Source of the DNA: an uncultured Prevotella sp.
GTDB taxonomy: Bacteria; Bacteroidota; Bacteroidia; Bacteroidales; Bacteroidaceae
Assembly (NCBI GenBank): GCA_946402275.1
Contig: CAMIVY010000026.1
Span: 1 to 41,720, forward strand
Direction of reading: 5' to 3'
Length of the DNA stretch: 41,720 nucleotides
Shown piece after piece: positions 23,557 to 31,083 of this stretch. The translations under genes and the position numbers were made by a program. Numbering within the stretch: position 1 is the stretch's first letter; each line of letters starts with the position of its first letter. The notes under the pieces are model-generated. The model searched no databases. It saw only the letters and a list, made by a program, of their open reading frames with translations, and had not been told where the DNA came from.

Positions 23557-24285
23557 TTACATCTTATATACATATCCAACCGTTATCACATGTAACACCT
23601 TGTCCAACCCTCCAGCCGACCTCTTCAGGTCAAGCAAATAGCCCAGGTTGACCACATGGTGCGTGTGGATGCTATAGCTAGTTCCTATAGCCATACGCAT
23701 CTCGTCTATCTCGAATTGTTTGCTCAGATTGTTGAACATCTCGACAGACAGGTATGGACTCCATCCTTTCATGCTGCTGTTGTCTATCTCAGTCTTGAAA
23801 CGGTTGCGCAGATGGTGCTCATGGATGGCCTTCACATTACTCTTCTGTACCGTATAGGTATATTGGTACCGCTCGCGCAACGACAGTTTCAGCCAATTCA
23901 TCACCTTGCCCCCGGGTGTGATATCAAACATCAACCGATGGCGTGGAACCGTTTCTTTCCCAGAATCTACCGTGCGTTTTTTTAGATGCAATTCATAATT
24001 AGCTCCCAGTTTAAGGAATTTAGAAACCTTATACGCACCGTTTATGGCCAACTGCCAACGGTCAACACTTCCGCTGTTGTCCTTCGTGCGGAGCTCGATA
24101 CCAGCTCCAATGTTCCACCGGTCATTGATTTTTTTCTCCGTACCTGCCGACATCCACATACCGAAATCATCGGTGTTTTGTGCGCTGGAATATCCGATGA
24201 AGAAAAAAGCCGAGAGCAATGCTAGGATGATGTATCTCATCCATTCGAACATTCTTTGGATCCTTTGAATTTTTTCTTTTTTCAT
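23557..24285 (-). CDS. DUF2490-type outer-membrane beta-barrel protein
   Basis: A 242-residue protein as given; ATGs at 24252 and 24240 (MRYIILALLSAFFFIGYSSA) would give a more typical signal peptide and one of these may be the true start. After the signal the mature protein (QNTDDFGMWMSAGTEKKIND) runs as alternating beta strands: WNIGAGIELRTKDNS, FLKLGANYELHLKKRT, WLKLSLRERYQYTYTV, and ends with VITVGYVYKM, whose last aromatic/hydrophobic residues fit an outer-membrane beta-barrel. It matches the DUF2490 family; substrate or function unknown. It is monocistronic and divergent from the phosphate symporter; a minus-strand -7 element (TATCTTTG) lies in the intergenic region. Confidence 0.75.
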   Translation of the reverse strand: MKKEKIQRIQRMFEWMRYIILALLSAFFFIGYSSAQNTDDFGMWMSAGTEKKINDRWNIGAGIELRTKDNSGSVDRWQLAINGAYKVSKFLKLGANYELHLKKRTVDSGKETVPRHRLMFDITPGGKVMNWLKLSLRERYQYTYTVQKSNVKAIHEHHLRNRFKTEIDNSSMKGWSPYLSVEMFNNLSKQFEIDEMRMAIGTSYSIHTHHVVNLGYLLDLKRSAGGLDKVLHVITVGYVYKM

Positions 24286-24385
24286 AGTTTATTTTGCCAA
24301 CCTTTAGTGGTTGACGTTGCAAAGATAAAAAGAAAATGTTACAAAATTGAGTCAAAAGTGTTGTAGAATTGTTACATTTCTATTT

Positions 24386-24441
24386 GTAACACAATTGTAA
24401 TATCTGCGTAACTGGGTCGTAACACGATAGTCATATCTTTG
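24386..24441 (+). promoter_or_regulatory. Pho-box-like 11-bp direct repeat array plus -7 element
   Basis: GTAAC/GTAAT begins at 24386, 24397, 24408 and 24419, an exact 11-base period; the next unit at 24430 reads GTCAT. A TATCTTTG -7 element follows at 24434-24441, but no TTTG -33 exists at the proper distance. The repeats occupy the -33 zone. Eleven-base direct repeats at this position are the layout of PhoB-bound Pho boxes. Just upstream TGTTACA (24370-24376) and TGTAACA (24385-24391) form a 7-bp inverted repeat. Confidence 0.65.
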
Positions 24442-24459
24442 CAGCAAAAAAAGATAGTT

Positions 24460-26163
24460 ATGGAATTGATTATCAATATTTTCTCACTGGTCGGTTCGCT
24501 GGCGTTGTTTCTCTTCGGAATGAAGACGATGTCGGAGGGACTCGAGAAGTTTGCGGGCGATCGCATGCGCAGTATTCTGGCGGCTATGACTAAGAACCGC
24601 GTGATGGGTGTGCTGACAGGTATTCTCATCACGGCACTCATCCAGTCGTCAAGCGCCACCACGGTGATGGTGGTAAGTTTTGTGAATGCCGGACTGATGA
24701 CGCTGGCTCAGAGTATCGGCGTCATCATGGGTGCCAACATCGGTACTACGGTGACGGCATGGATTATCTCGGCAGTAGGTTTCAAAGTGGATATCGCAGC
24801 CTTTTCTATCCCTCTTCTGGCCATCGGTATGCCGCTGATTTTCAGTGGGAAGGGCAACAGGAAGAGTTTTGGCGAATTCATCTTCGGCTTCTCCTTCCTG
24901 TTTATGGGTTTGGCCTTCCTTCAGGATGCAGCCACAGGCATGGGAATCGGCGATATGGTAGCGGGCATTCTGGCGCATGTGCCTCAGGATTCGTTCTTCA
25001 CCATCCTGCTGTTTATTGTGGTCGGTGCATTGGTGACAATGATTGTACAGTCGTCATCAGCCGCAATGGCTATCACGCTGATGCTCTTTGGTATGAACAT
25101 CCCCGGCTTCGGGTTCGAAGAGGCTGCGGCTCTGGCGATGGGTCAGAACATCGGTACGACCATTACCGCCTTCATGGCGTCGCTCACGGCTAACACCCAG
25201 GCACGCCGTGCTGCCTTGGCCCACATGTTCTTCAACGTCTTCGGTGTGATGGTGTTCCTCATCGTGTTCTACCCTGCCTGCGACGCCGTCAGCTGGTTTG
25301 TCGACAACGTGCTGGGCGGAGGCAACGACCTCTACAAGCTCTCGACCTTCCATACCGCCTTCAACATCATCAACACGCTGCTGCTCATCGGCTTCGTTCA
25401 TCAGATTGAGATGCTGGTATGCAAGGTGCTGCCCATGAAGGATCAGGACGAGGATTACCGTCTGAAGTTCATCTCCGGCGGTTTGCTCTCTACCGCTGAG
25501 CTCAGCATTATGGAGGCCCAGAAGGAGATACAGAACTTTGCCGAGCGCTGCCATCGGATGTTCGGTTTTGTCAGCGACCTGATGCAGACTGCCGACGAAG
25601 CGGTTTTCAACAAGACATTCTCACGCATTGAGAAGTATGAGAACATCACCGACTCGATGGAGATGGAGATTGCCGCCTATCTGAACAAGGTGAGCGAGGG
25701 CCGCCTGTCGGACACTTCGAAGACACAGATTCAGAAGATGCTCCGTCAGATATCCGAACTGGAGAGCATCGGCGACTCGGTGTATAACCTCGGTCGCACG
25801 CTGAACCGCCACCGTATGAATTGTCAAGATGCCTTCACGCCCGAACAGAAGCAGCACATGGAGACCATGCTCGGGCTGGTAGATGGTGCGCTCGTCGAAA
25901 TGCAGAAGCGCATTGCAGTGCCCGTTTCCCGTCCCACCACATCATATAATATCGAGCATGAGATCAACAACTATCGCACACAACTGAAGAACCAGAACCT
26001 GCATGATGTCAACTCCGGCCTCTATAGTTATCAGCTGGGTGTCTTCTACATCGATTTCATTTCCGAGTGTGAGAAACTGGGTGACTATGTAATGAACGTG
26101 GTTCAGGCAGGGAAAGGTCTGAACAACGGCAACGGTGAAAATTCACGGAATAGGGTAGGTTAG
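24460..26163 (+). CDS. Na+/phosphate symporter (NptA/PNaS family) with PhoU-like C-terminal domain
   Basis: A 567-residue protein starting at ATG 24460 (MELIINIFSLVGSLALFLFG). An earlier TTG at 24439 overlaps the -7 element and is rejected. Residues about 1-320 contain the two inverted Na/Pi cotransporter repeats with the QSS signature (ALIQSSSATTVMVVSFVNAG and VTMIVQSSSAAMAITLMLFG) and GANIGTTVTAW / GQNIGTTITAF. Residues about 350-560 are helical and PhoU-like. It should import phosphate with sodium. The array at 24386-24430 and the convergent PhoR/PhoB-like pair suggest phosphate control. Its last four bases overlap tail to tail with the histidine kinase gene. Confidence 0.9.
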   Translation: MELIINIFSLVGSLALFLFGMKTMSEGLEKFAGDRMRSILAAMTKNRVMGVLTGILITALIQSSSATTVMVVSFVNAGLMTLAQSIGVIMGANIGTTVTAWIISAVGFKVDIAAFSIPLLAIGMPLIFSGKGNRKSFGEFIFGFSFLFMGLAFLQDAATGMGIGDMVAGILAHVPQDSFFTILLFIVVGALVTMIVQSSSAAMAITLMLFGMNIPGFGFEEAAALAMGQNIGTTITAFMASLTANTQARRAALAHMFFNVFGVMVFLIVFYPACDAVSWFVDNVLGGGNDLYKLSTFHTAFNIINTLLLIGFVHQIEMLVCKVLPMKDQDEDYRLKFISGGLLSTAELSIMEAQKEIQNFAERCHRMFGFVSDLMQTADEAVFNKTFSRIEKYENITDSMEMEIAAYLNKVSEGRLSDTSKTQIQKMLRQISELESIGDSVYNLGRTLNRHRMNCQDAFTPEQKQHMETMLGLVDGALVEMQKRIAVPVSRPTTSYNIEHEINNYRTQLKNQNLHDVNSGLYSYQLGVFYIDFISECEKLGDYVMNVVQAGKGLNNGNGENSRNRVG

Positions 26164-27479
26164 AATCTCGCAAGGGTGAAGTGGATGGTGAGTCCGCCGC
26201 CAGGCGTAAGTTTCGCAGTTGTTGTCCCGCCGTGGGCTGCAACTGCGTTTTTCACGATGGCAAGCCCAAGTCCCGTGCCGCCCAGCTTGCGCGAGCGTCC
26301 CTTGTCGATACGGTAGAATCGTTCGAAGATGTGGTCCAGGTGCTGCGGTTCTACGCCTGGTCCGTTGTCGCTGACCAGGAACTCGTAGAAATGGCGGCCT
26401 TCTGATTCCGTCTCTTTGCAGACGATGTCGAGTCGCGAGGCGCCAGTGGCGTAGGCTATGGCATTGTCTATGAGGTTGCGGAAGATGCTGTACAGCAGAC
26501 TGGCATCGCCGTTTACCTCTATATGCTGCGGTACTTGTAGCGACGGGGTGATGCCTTTTTCGTGGAGTTGCAATGCTGTATCGTCCAGTGCGTTCTGGAT
26601 GATGTGCAGGACATTCACCAGATGGTAATTCTCCCGTGATTGCCTGTCGTCCATCTCGTCCAGCTTGGTCAGCGCACTCATGTCCTGTAGCAGTTTGCTC
26701 ATACGCTCGCTCTGGGCATAGCATCGCTCCAGGAAATGTTTCTTCTTGTCCTCAGGCATGTCGGGGTTGTCAAGTATGCTCTCCAAATAGGCGTGAATGC
26801 TGGCGGCAGGAGTCTTCAGTTCGTGGGCGGCATTCTGCGTGAGCTGTCGCTTGATGCGCACCTTTTCCTCCTCCGAATGGCGCAGTTTCCAATAAAGCAC
26901 GATGATGGTGTGGCTGATGTAGTAGAGCACGACACCTACGAGAAGGGTTAGTGCAATGGTATAGAAAACATAGACGTCGTCGGCCTGCAGCGATCGTGTC
27001 AGCTCGGCAGAGTAGGGCACGGCAGCACGCACGATGACATTGCCGAAGCGGGTGGCGGAGTAGAAGTAGGTCTCGTGGGTAGATTGCGACAGGCGCTTGA
27101 TGTCGTAGCCGTTGCTGTCGCGCAAAGCCTGCTGTATCTCCTTTCGCTGAAGGTGGTTGCCCAGCGATTCTACTTGTGGCTCGTAGCTGTCCAGCAGGAC
27201 GCGTCCGCTCTTGTCTATAATCGACACGCGAAGGCCCTCCATGCTGTGTCGCGCCACATAGTCGTGAAACAGCCGTCCGTTGGTCAGGCTGTCCTCGCCC
27301 AGCGTCTGCACCATCTCGTAGTTGTACATCTGTAATCGTGCGTGCAGGATGTCAATCTTGTAATCCTTCTCGCGCTGGTATTGATACACGCTGAAGCAAA
27401 TGGCAAACAGGAGGAAAATACCGCCGATGCTGAACAGCAGATTACGCTCAAAGGATTTACTTCTCAAAGCAGTAGCCAT
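26160..27479 (-). CDS. Sensor histidine kinase, PhoR-like
   Basis: A 439-residue membrane kinase. TM1 is about residues 13-33 (LLFSIGGIFLLFAICFSVYQ), followed by a periplasmic sensing domain (about 34-168) and TM2 about 169-195 (VFYTIALTLLVGVVLYYISH). The H-box is NAAHELKTP with phospho-accepting His219, then an N-box (FRNLIDNAIAYA), DNGPGV and GGTGLGLAIVKNAV of the ATP-binding domain. All catalytic motifs are intact. It is the second gene of a minus-strand pair with the response regulator, overlapping it by 23 bases. The convergent Na/phosphate symporter gene hints at phosphate sensing, but no PhoU, Pst or other pho gene is present to confirm it. Confidence 0.85.
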   Translation of the reverse strand: MATALRSKSFERNLLFSIGGIFLLFAICFSVYQYQREKDYKIDILHARLQMYNYEMVQTLGEDSLTNGRLFHDYVARHSMEGLRVSIIDKSGRVLLDSYEPQVESLGNHLQRKEIQQALRDSNGYDIKRLSQSTHETYFYSATRFGNVIVRAAVPYSAELTRSLQADDVYVFYTIALTLLVGVVLYYISHTIIVLYWKLRHSEEEKVRIKRQLTQNAAHELKTPAASIHAYLESILDNPDMPEDKKKHFLERCYAQSERMSKLLQDMSALTKLDEMDDRQSRENYHLVNVLHIIQNALDDTALQLHEKGITPSLQVPQHIEVNGDASLLYSIFRNLIDNAIAYATGASRLDIVCKETESEGRHFYEFLVSDNGPGVEPQHLDHIFERFYRIDKGRSRKLGGTGLGLAIVKNAVAAHGGTTTAKLTPGGGLTIHFTLARF

Positions 27480-28206
27480 AGCCTACACGTGTTTTAATCT
27501 GTTGGCCATAGCGGCCTATTTTCTTGCGCAGCCGGGTGATGTTCACATCCACCGTGCGGTCGAGCACCAGCACATCCTGCGGCCAGCAGTATTTCAGCAG
27601 GTCCTCGCGCGAAAACACCTTGCCAGGATGTTGCAGTAGAAGCGACAGAATTTCATATTCCAGCTTCGTCAGTGACAGATGCTCACCATCCAGAGTGGCA
27701 CGCTTGGCATTCAGGTCCAGCGAGATACCTTCATAGCAAATCTTTGAGCATTGACCATTGAACATTGACCATTGAACATTATTGGCATCCGCCTCCTTTT
27801 GCACAAGTGAATGGTCAATGGTCAATGATGAATGGTCAATGGCGAATGTCCGTCTGAGCACCGCACGCACTCTGGCCTTCACCTCTTTCATGCTCAGCGG
27901 CTTGGCAATATAGTCGTCTGCCCCGATGTTCAGTCCCTTCACCATATTGTCCTCTCCATCCAGTGCGGTAATAAAGATGATGGGAATAGGTGACGTAGCA
28001 GGATTTTCCTTCATTTTCCGTGCCATCTGAAATCCGGACATCTCGTCCATCATCACATCCAGCAAAATCAGCCCATACTCCTGTAGAGGGAGTTCAAGAG
28101 CCTCCTCGGCAGAATTGGCAGTCACCACCTCATACCCCTCCGTTTCCAGGTTGTATTGAAGTATCTCGCAGATATCCTGCTCGTCATCTACAACAAGTAT
28201 TTTCAT
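27457..28206 (-). CDS. OmpR/PhoB-type response regulator with a repeat-derived linker insertion
   Basis: A 249-residue protein. The receiver domain (1-118) has the acidic pair DDE (7-9), phospho-acceptor Asp50 (LILLDVMMDEMSG) and Lys102. The winged-helix DNA-binding domain (about 155-249) ends RLRKKIGRYGQQIKTRVGYG. Residues about 122-154 form an unusually long linker of Asp/His/Ser/Asn-rich sequence (AIDHSSLTIDHSLVQKEADA, then NNVQWSMFNGQ) encoded by a near-palindromic repeat (27748-27841). Related regulators usually have a linker of only a few to about 20 residues here. The frame is kept, so the protein should still work. It is the first gene of the pair; minus-strand -7 element TATCTTTG at 28252-28259. 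Confidence 0.85.
   Translation of the reverse strand: MKILVVDDEQDICEILQYNLETEGYEVVTANSAEEALELPLQEYGLILLDVMMDEMSGFQMARKMKENPATSPIPIIFITALDGEDNMVKGLNIGADDYIAKPLSMKEVKARVRAVLRRTFAIDHSSLTIDHSLVQKEADANNVQWSMFNGQCSKICYEGISLDLNAKRATLDGEHLSLTKLEYEILSLLLQHPGKVFSREDLLKYCWPQDVLVLDRTVDVNITRLRKKIGRYGQQIKTRVGYGYCFEK
27748..27841. repeat. Inverted repeat of TTGACCATTGAACA units inside the response regulator gene
   Basis: The left arm (27748-27780) is two copies of ATTGACCATTGAACATTG-like sequence. The right arm (27808-27841) is GAATGGTCAATGGTCAATGA and a further copy, essentially its reverse complement. The central 27 bases are unrelated. Simple units of this type are familiar as intergenic repeats; here the whole element is read in frame as a linker. 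Confidence 0.7.
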
Positions 28207-28519
28207 GATTCTTTAAATAGTAGAAAAATTATATAATACATTTTTAGGCTACAAAGATACGAATTATTTTCGAAAACAAAAGAAAAAATGTTCATCCATT
28301 TCATCTGCGCTCTGTACACAGAAGGAACTGTTGACTTTCCCCCTTCGGGCCGTCGAGCTAAACCTTCCTTTTGTGTATAGAGCGCTTTTTCGTGCCATAA
28401 AAATTTGCACCTTACAAAAATATTGTCTACCTTTGTAGGCAAATATTTTACTTACCCACGCTTATGACGCACATAGGACAAAGGGCTTATAAGGCTGTGA
28501 GCTAGCAATAACTAAAAAA
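28207..28519. other. Non-coding interval with response-regulator promoter and left flank of an ORF6N module
   Basis: The left part has the minus-strand -7 element for the response regulator (28252-28259). From 28357 it resembles the flank of the second ORF6N gene: GCTAAACCTTCC at 28357-28368 and 29508-29519, and CCCACGCTTATGA at 28455-28467 and 29607-29619, with nearly equal spacing (98 and 99 bases). Each copy has a promoter in between. No gene is visible. Confidence 0.55.
28404..28435 (+). promoter_or_regulatory. Promoter of the deleted ORF6N module
   Basis: TTTG at 28404-28407 and TACCTTTG at 28428-28435 are exactly 20 bases apart. It corresponds to the promoter of the intact ORF6N gene at 29557-29588 and now leads into a 101-base relic. 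Confidence 0.65.
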
Positions 28520-28620
28520 ATGGCAAAGAAGAAATCAATAGAGAGTCCAGAACCAGTCACAAATGCAAGCGTGAGCGCCGTCCCACCGGCTTCATAGTGC
28601 CTGATGAGAAGGAGAAGTGA
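28520..28620 (+). pseudogene. ORF6N-type gene reduced to its two ends
   Basis: ATG 28520 starts MAKKKSIESPEPVTNA, the common N-terminus of Bacteroidales ORF6N proteins, and soon runs out of frame to a stop at 28595. In another frame, 28567-28620 encodes KRERRPTGFIVPDEKEK and a stop. The intact gene at 29681 ends KRERRPIGFIMPDEKNK. So the two termini are joined and about 170 codons between them are missing. The promoter upstream is preserved. The relation to the second module is visible in both flanks. I infer an internal deletion in one of two former tandem modules. Confidence 0.7.
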
Positions 28621-28682
28621 AACAATGACCAATTCCTATGTTTCTATACTAGGTAAAACGATGAAAAAAGAACGTTTTTCTT

Positions 28683-28722
28683 CCAAATTATTTGGAGAAT
28701 TGGAATAAATATATTACTTTTG
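28683..28722 (+). promoter_or_regulatory. HigBA promoter with overlapping palindromic operator
   Basis: TTTG (28691-28694) and TACTTTTG (28715-28722) are 20 bases apart. The palindrome CCAAATTATTTGG (28683-28695) covers the -33 element and would be a natural operator for the HigA antitoxin. The toxin ATG follows five bases after the -7 element, so the transcript may be nearly leaderless. Confidence 0.65.
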
Positions 28723-28726
28723 CGGC

Positions 28727-29071
28727 ATGAACGAAAACATAAGGGAAACTATCCACTCTGAGGAGTATGACGAATACTATGCCAGTCTTGATGAAAAGAC
28801 AAAGGCCAAGTATGACTACGTGGAGATGATTATCAAGACTCAATACGTGGTAAACAAAAAGTTCATAAAAAACCTTGAGGATACAGAATTCTATGAGGCG
28901 CGAATCTCTATTGGCAACAATGAGTACCGCACTATCATTTTCGCGGTGGAGACTTTTTCGTTCATGGAGAGCAAACGTGTCCTTTTCTTGAACTCGTTTT
29001 TGAAAAAGGGCACAAAGCAATATAAGGGCGAAATAGAAATTGCCCGCCGTATTTTGAAAAAATATATTTGA
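28727..29071 (+). CDS. HigB-like (RelE/ParE superfamily) toxin
   Basis: A 114-residue protein. The pattern fits the phage-derived Gp49-like/HigB toxins: helical start (MNENIRETIHSEEYDEYYAS LDEK), then FIKNLEDTEFYEARISIGNN and EYRTIIFAVETFSFMESKRV, where an Arg-containing beta sheet ends in the typical FLNSFLKKGTKQ. Such toxins cleave ribosome-bound mRNA. It is the first gene of the pair with its antitoxin 13 bases downstream; the toxin-first order is usual for HigBA. It has a strong promoter with an operator (28683-28722). It lies between two ORF6N modules, one of them decayed. Confidence 0.75.
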   Translation: MNENIRETIHSEEYDEYYASLDEKTKAKYDYVEMIIKTQYVVNKKFIKNLEDTEFYEARISIGNNEYRTIIFAVETFSFMESKRVLFLNSFLKKGTKQYKGEIEIARRILKKYI

Positions 29072-29084
29072 GGAGGACTAGGAT

Positions 29085-29396
29085 ATGATTAAGCTTGATG
29101 AAAAGAAATTGGCCCAACTGAAAACAGGGTCGCAGCATTTTGATGAAAAGTATGGTCCTGCAGGCTCCCCCAGCCGTGTGGAGTTCGAGGCAAAGGCCAA
29201 GGCGTGGTATTATGCCGAATTGTTGCGTGACGAGCGCAAGCGCCAGAAACTTACTCAGCAGGAGTTGGGCGAGCGTATCGGTAAGAAGCGTGAGTATATA
29301 TCATCGCTTGAGCAAGGAAAGACTGACATGCAGCTTTCAACCTTCATGCTTATAGCCAATGCGCTGGGGTTGCGATTTTCTTTAGTTGTAGGTTAG
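29085..29396 (+). CDS. HigA-like antitoxin, XRE-type helix-turn-helix
   Basis: A 103-residue protein. An N-terminal segment (about 1-45), which may contact the toxin, is followed by an XRE-family HTH: LLRDERKRQKLTQQELGERI, then GKKREYISSLEQGKTDMQL, with the usual end STFMLIANALGLRFSLVVG. It should neutralise the preceding toxin and repress the operon by binding the palindrome at 28683-28695. A GGAGG-like stretch (TGAGGAGGACTAGG, 29069-29082) before the ATG is a rare clear Shine-Dalgarno in this window. An inverted repeat (29438-29473) downstream may end the transcript. Confidence 0.8.
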   Translation: MIKLDEKKLAQLKTGSQHFDEKYGPAGSPSRVEFEAKAKAWYYAELLRDERKRQKLTQQELGERIGKKREYISSLEQGKTDMQLSTFMLIANALGLRFSLVVG

Positions 29397-29437
29397 ATAA
29401 GCCAAACGTTTCTTAGTTTTTACGAATAAACCTTCGA

Positions 29438-29473
29438 AAGTGTGGTAAGCGCAAAATTTGCGACTACCACTTT
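29438..29473. repeat. Inverted repeat after the HigBA pair
   Basis: The core CGCAAAATTTGCG (29450-29462) is palindromic. It is enclosed by AAAGTGTGGTA (29438-29448) and TACCACTTT (29465-29473), which pair with a two-base bulge. No T-run follows. It is either a weak terminator or a binding site; the remaining bases to 29556 hold the second ORF6N flank. Confidence 0.45.
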
Positions 29474-29556
29474 GGATGGTTAAACATCACAATCTCCACG
29501 CAACTGGGCTAAACCTTCCGTTTGGGTACATGGAAACATAATTCTTTCGAAATATT

Positions 29557-29588
29557 TTTGGCAATATGCACAAAAATGTTTAACTTTG
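29557..29588 (+). promoter_or_regulatory. Promoter of the intact ORF6N gene
   Basis: TTTG at 29557-29560 and TAACTTTG at 29581-29588 with a 20-base spacer match the consensus. The 92-base leader that follows contains CCCACGCTTATGA, shared with the deleted module. Confidence 0.65.
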
Positions 29589-29680
29589 CCACATATTACT
29601 ATTGAGCCCACGCTTATGATGCACGTAAATACACGGAAATTCAAGGCGGTGGGGGGCAAGGTAACTAAAAACGATATAAA

Positions 29681-30262
29681 GTGAACGAGATACAAGCAAT
29701 ACAGAGTAAGATATATGAGATTCGAGGTCAGCGCGTGATGCTGGACTTTGACCTTGCGCATGCATATGGTATTGAAACAAGTCAGTTAAAACGCCAGGTT
29801 CGACGAAATATAGAAAGATTTGAGGGAGATGACTTTATGTTCGAAGTGGCACATGAAGAAATCTTGAGATGCCAAATTGTCACCTCAAGTTGGGGAGGTA
29901 GCAGATATGGTGCATTTGCATTCACCGAGTTGGGTGTTGCAATGCTAAGTAGCGTACTGAGAACACCTACTGCTATCAATGTGAATCGTAGTATTATGCG
30001 TGCCTTTGTCGAGTTCCGTCACATGGCAGCCACGCTATCGCTCCCTAGCACCAATGCCGATGTGGCACAGTTGCGCAAGGACTTTGAAGAACTTAAACTC
30101 GACATAGAGGATATCCTGCGTGACCAAAACGACATCAATGAGAGCACTCGTGCTCAGCTTGATGCCATCAGCACAGCCCTAACGGAGCTGCAATCCAAGG
30201 AGCCTCGCAAGCGTGAGCGCCGTCCTATCGGATTCATAATGCCTGATGAAAAGAATAAGTGA
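29681..30262 (+). CDS. ORF6N domain-containing protein
   Basis: A 193-residue protein starting with GTG at 29681 (MNEIQAIQSKIYEIRGQRVM). The ORF6N/KilA-N-type DNA-binding domain covers about residues 1-110: LDFDLAHAYGIETSQLKRQV, then RNIERFEGDDFMFEV, SSWGGSRYGAFAFTELGVAM and STVLRTP-like helix. A coiled-coil part (about 120-165) and a basic tail ending GFIMPDEKNK follow. Such proteins are frequent in phages and defence islands of Bacteroidales, with unclear function. The deleted copy at 28520 begins with ATG and extra residues (MAKKKSIESPEPVT), which are missing here. This gene therefore either lost that part or begins upstream with a mutated ATG (ACG at 29671). Confidence 0.75.
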   Translation: MNEIQAIQSKIYEIRGQRVMLDFDLAHAYGIETSQLKRQVRRNIERFEGDDFMFEVAHEEILRCQIVTSSWGGSRYGAFAFTELGVAMLSSVLRTPTAINVNRSIMRAFVEFRHMAATLSLPSTNADVAQLRKDFEELKLDIEDILRDQNDINESTRAQLDAISTALTELQSKEPRKRERRPIGFIMPDEKNK

Positions 30263-30377
30263 AACATGACCTGTCCCTATGCTTCACAAGAAAAGGCTAT
30301 AGTGTATGACAAAGATTCAGATACCTGTCAATTCATTACATTTATTAAAGCAAAGTATAACAATTAAAACCTATTAT

Positions 30378-30950
30378 ATGAAGAAAATGACTTTATTATT
30401 CTCGCTTCTACTGTTAGGAATAACGGCAGTGGCACAGGTGGAGGTTCTAACAAAAGCGGTTTTTAAGTCCGACCCAATGACAAATGAGATAGGATATACT
30501 TCATGGACTAGTAGACATATTCAGATTGTAGAAGAAGATGATGGTAATGTTTATATAGAACTACGCAACCCATCTCATATTTTTTCAGATTGGTTTAGCG
30601 CGAAAGTGGGATTGTACAACCAATCTGGCAAATTGCTAGAAATGTCAGAAAAATGGCATTGTGATGTTGGTGAAGATGAAGCGAAATTATGGCTTCATTT
30701 CGGATTTACAAAAGATACAACACAGACAGCATATACTGACACCATTCCATCTGGAACAATTAAAACACGAGAGGGAACACAATATCAATTAGCAAGGATT
30801 GAACAGTACAATCGTATAATGAGAGCGAAGGACGTATTAGAATTTTTGAAGAATACAAACGGATTTATTCGTATCACCACGCCAACTTACGGAAGTACAA
30901 TGTTCGACTTTAAAGCAAGAATGGCGCGACCTCAAAGAAAGAAAAAGTGA
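30378..30950 (+). CDS. Exported protein of unknown function
   Basis: A 190-residue protein from ATG 30378 (MKKMTLLFSLLLLGITAVAQ), a clean signal peptide with probable cleavage after AVA. The frame extends upstream to 30306, but that part lacks signal character. The mature protein (VEVLTKAVFKSDPMTNEIGY) is beta-rich, with no recognisable catalytic motif, and ends in a basic tail (MARPQRKKK). AT-rich codon use resembles the following cassette and differs from the core genes before 28 kb. It is separated by 133 bases from the next gene, so it is probably transcribed separately. I do not recognise a family. Confidence 0.55.
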   Translation: MKKMTLLFSLLLLGITAVAQVEVLTKAVFKSDPMTNEIGYTSWTSRHIQIVEEDDGNVYIELRNPSHIFSDWFSAKVGLYNQSGKLLEMSEKWHCDVGEDEAKLWLHFGFTKDTTQTAYTDTIPSGTIKTREGTQYQLARIEQYNRIMRAKDVLEFLKNTNGFIRITTPTYGSTMFDFKARMARPQRKKK

Positions 30951-31040
30951 TTATCGCCTCTAAGCAAGACTATTGGCTTGAAATAATATTCGTAGAAAGT
31001 AGTAGTGTAAGGCGTGAACTGCTTCAGTAATCCATCTTAG

Positions 31041-31052
31041 ATAGTTAACTAT
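31041..31052. promoter_or_regulatory. Perfect 12-bp palindrome upstream of the nuclease/SIR2 cassette
   Basis: ATAGTTAACTAT is exactly self-complementary and lies 32-43 bases before the ATG of the exonuclease gene, where an operator could control the three-gene cassette. No consensus TTTG-N20-TAnnTTTG promoter is seen nearby. Confidence 0.4.
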
Positions 31053-31083
31053 TCAATTTCAACAATTAATTCTCGTTTGTACT

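Noticed and set aside
24439..24459. TTG at 24439 as start of the phosphate symporter
   Set aside because: It lies within the TATCTTTG -7 element; ATG at 24460 begins a normal first membrane helix.
28660..28682. GAAAAAAGAACGTTTTTC as a terminator before HigBA
   Set aside because: The stem would be short and A/T only, with no T-run beyond its own arm; more likely part of the AT-rich promoter upstream region.
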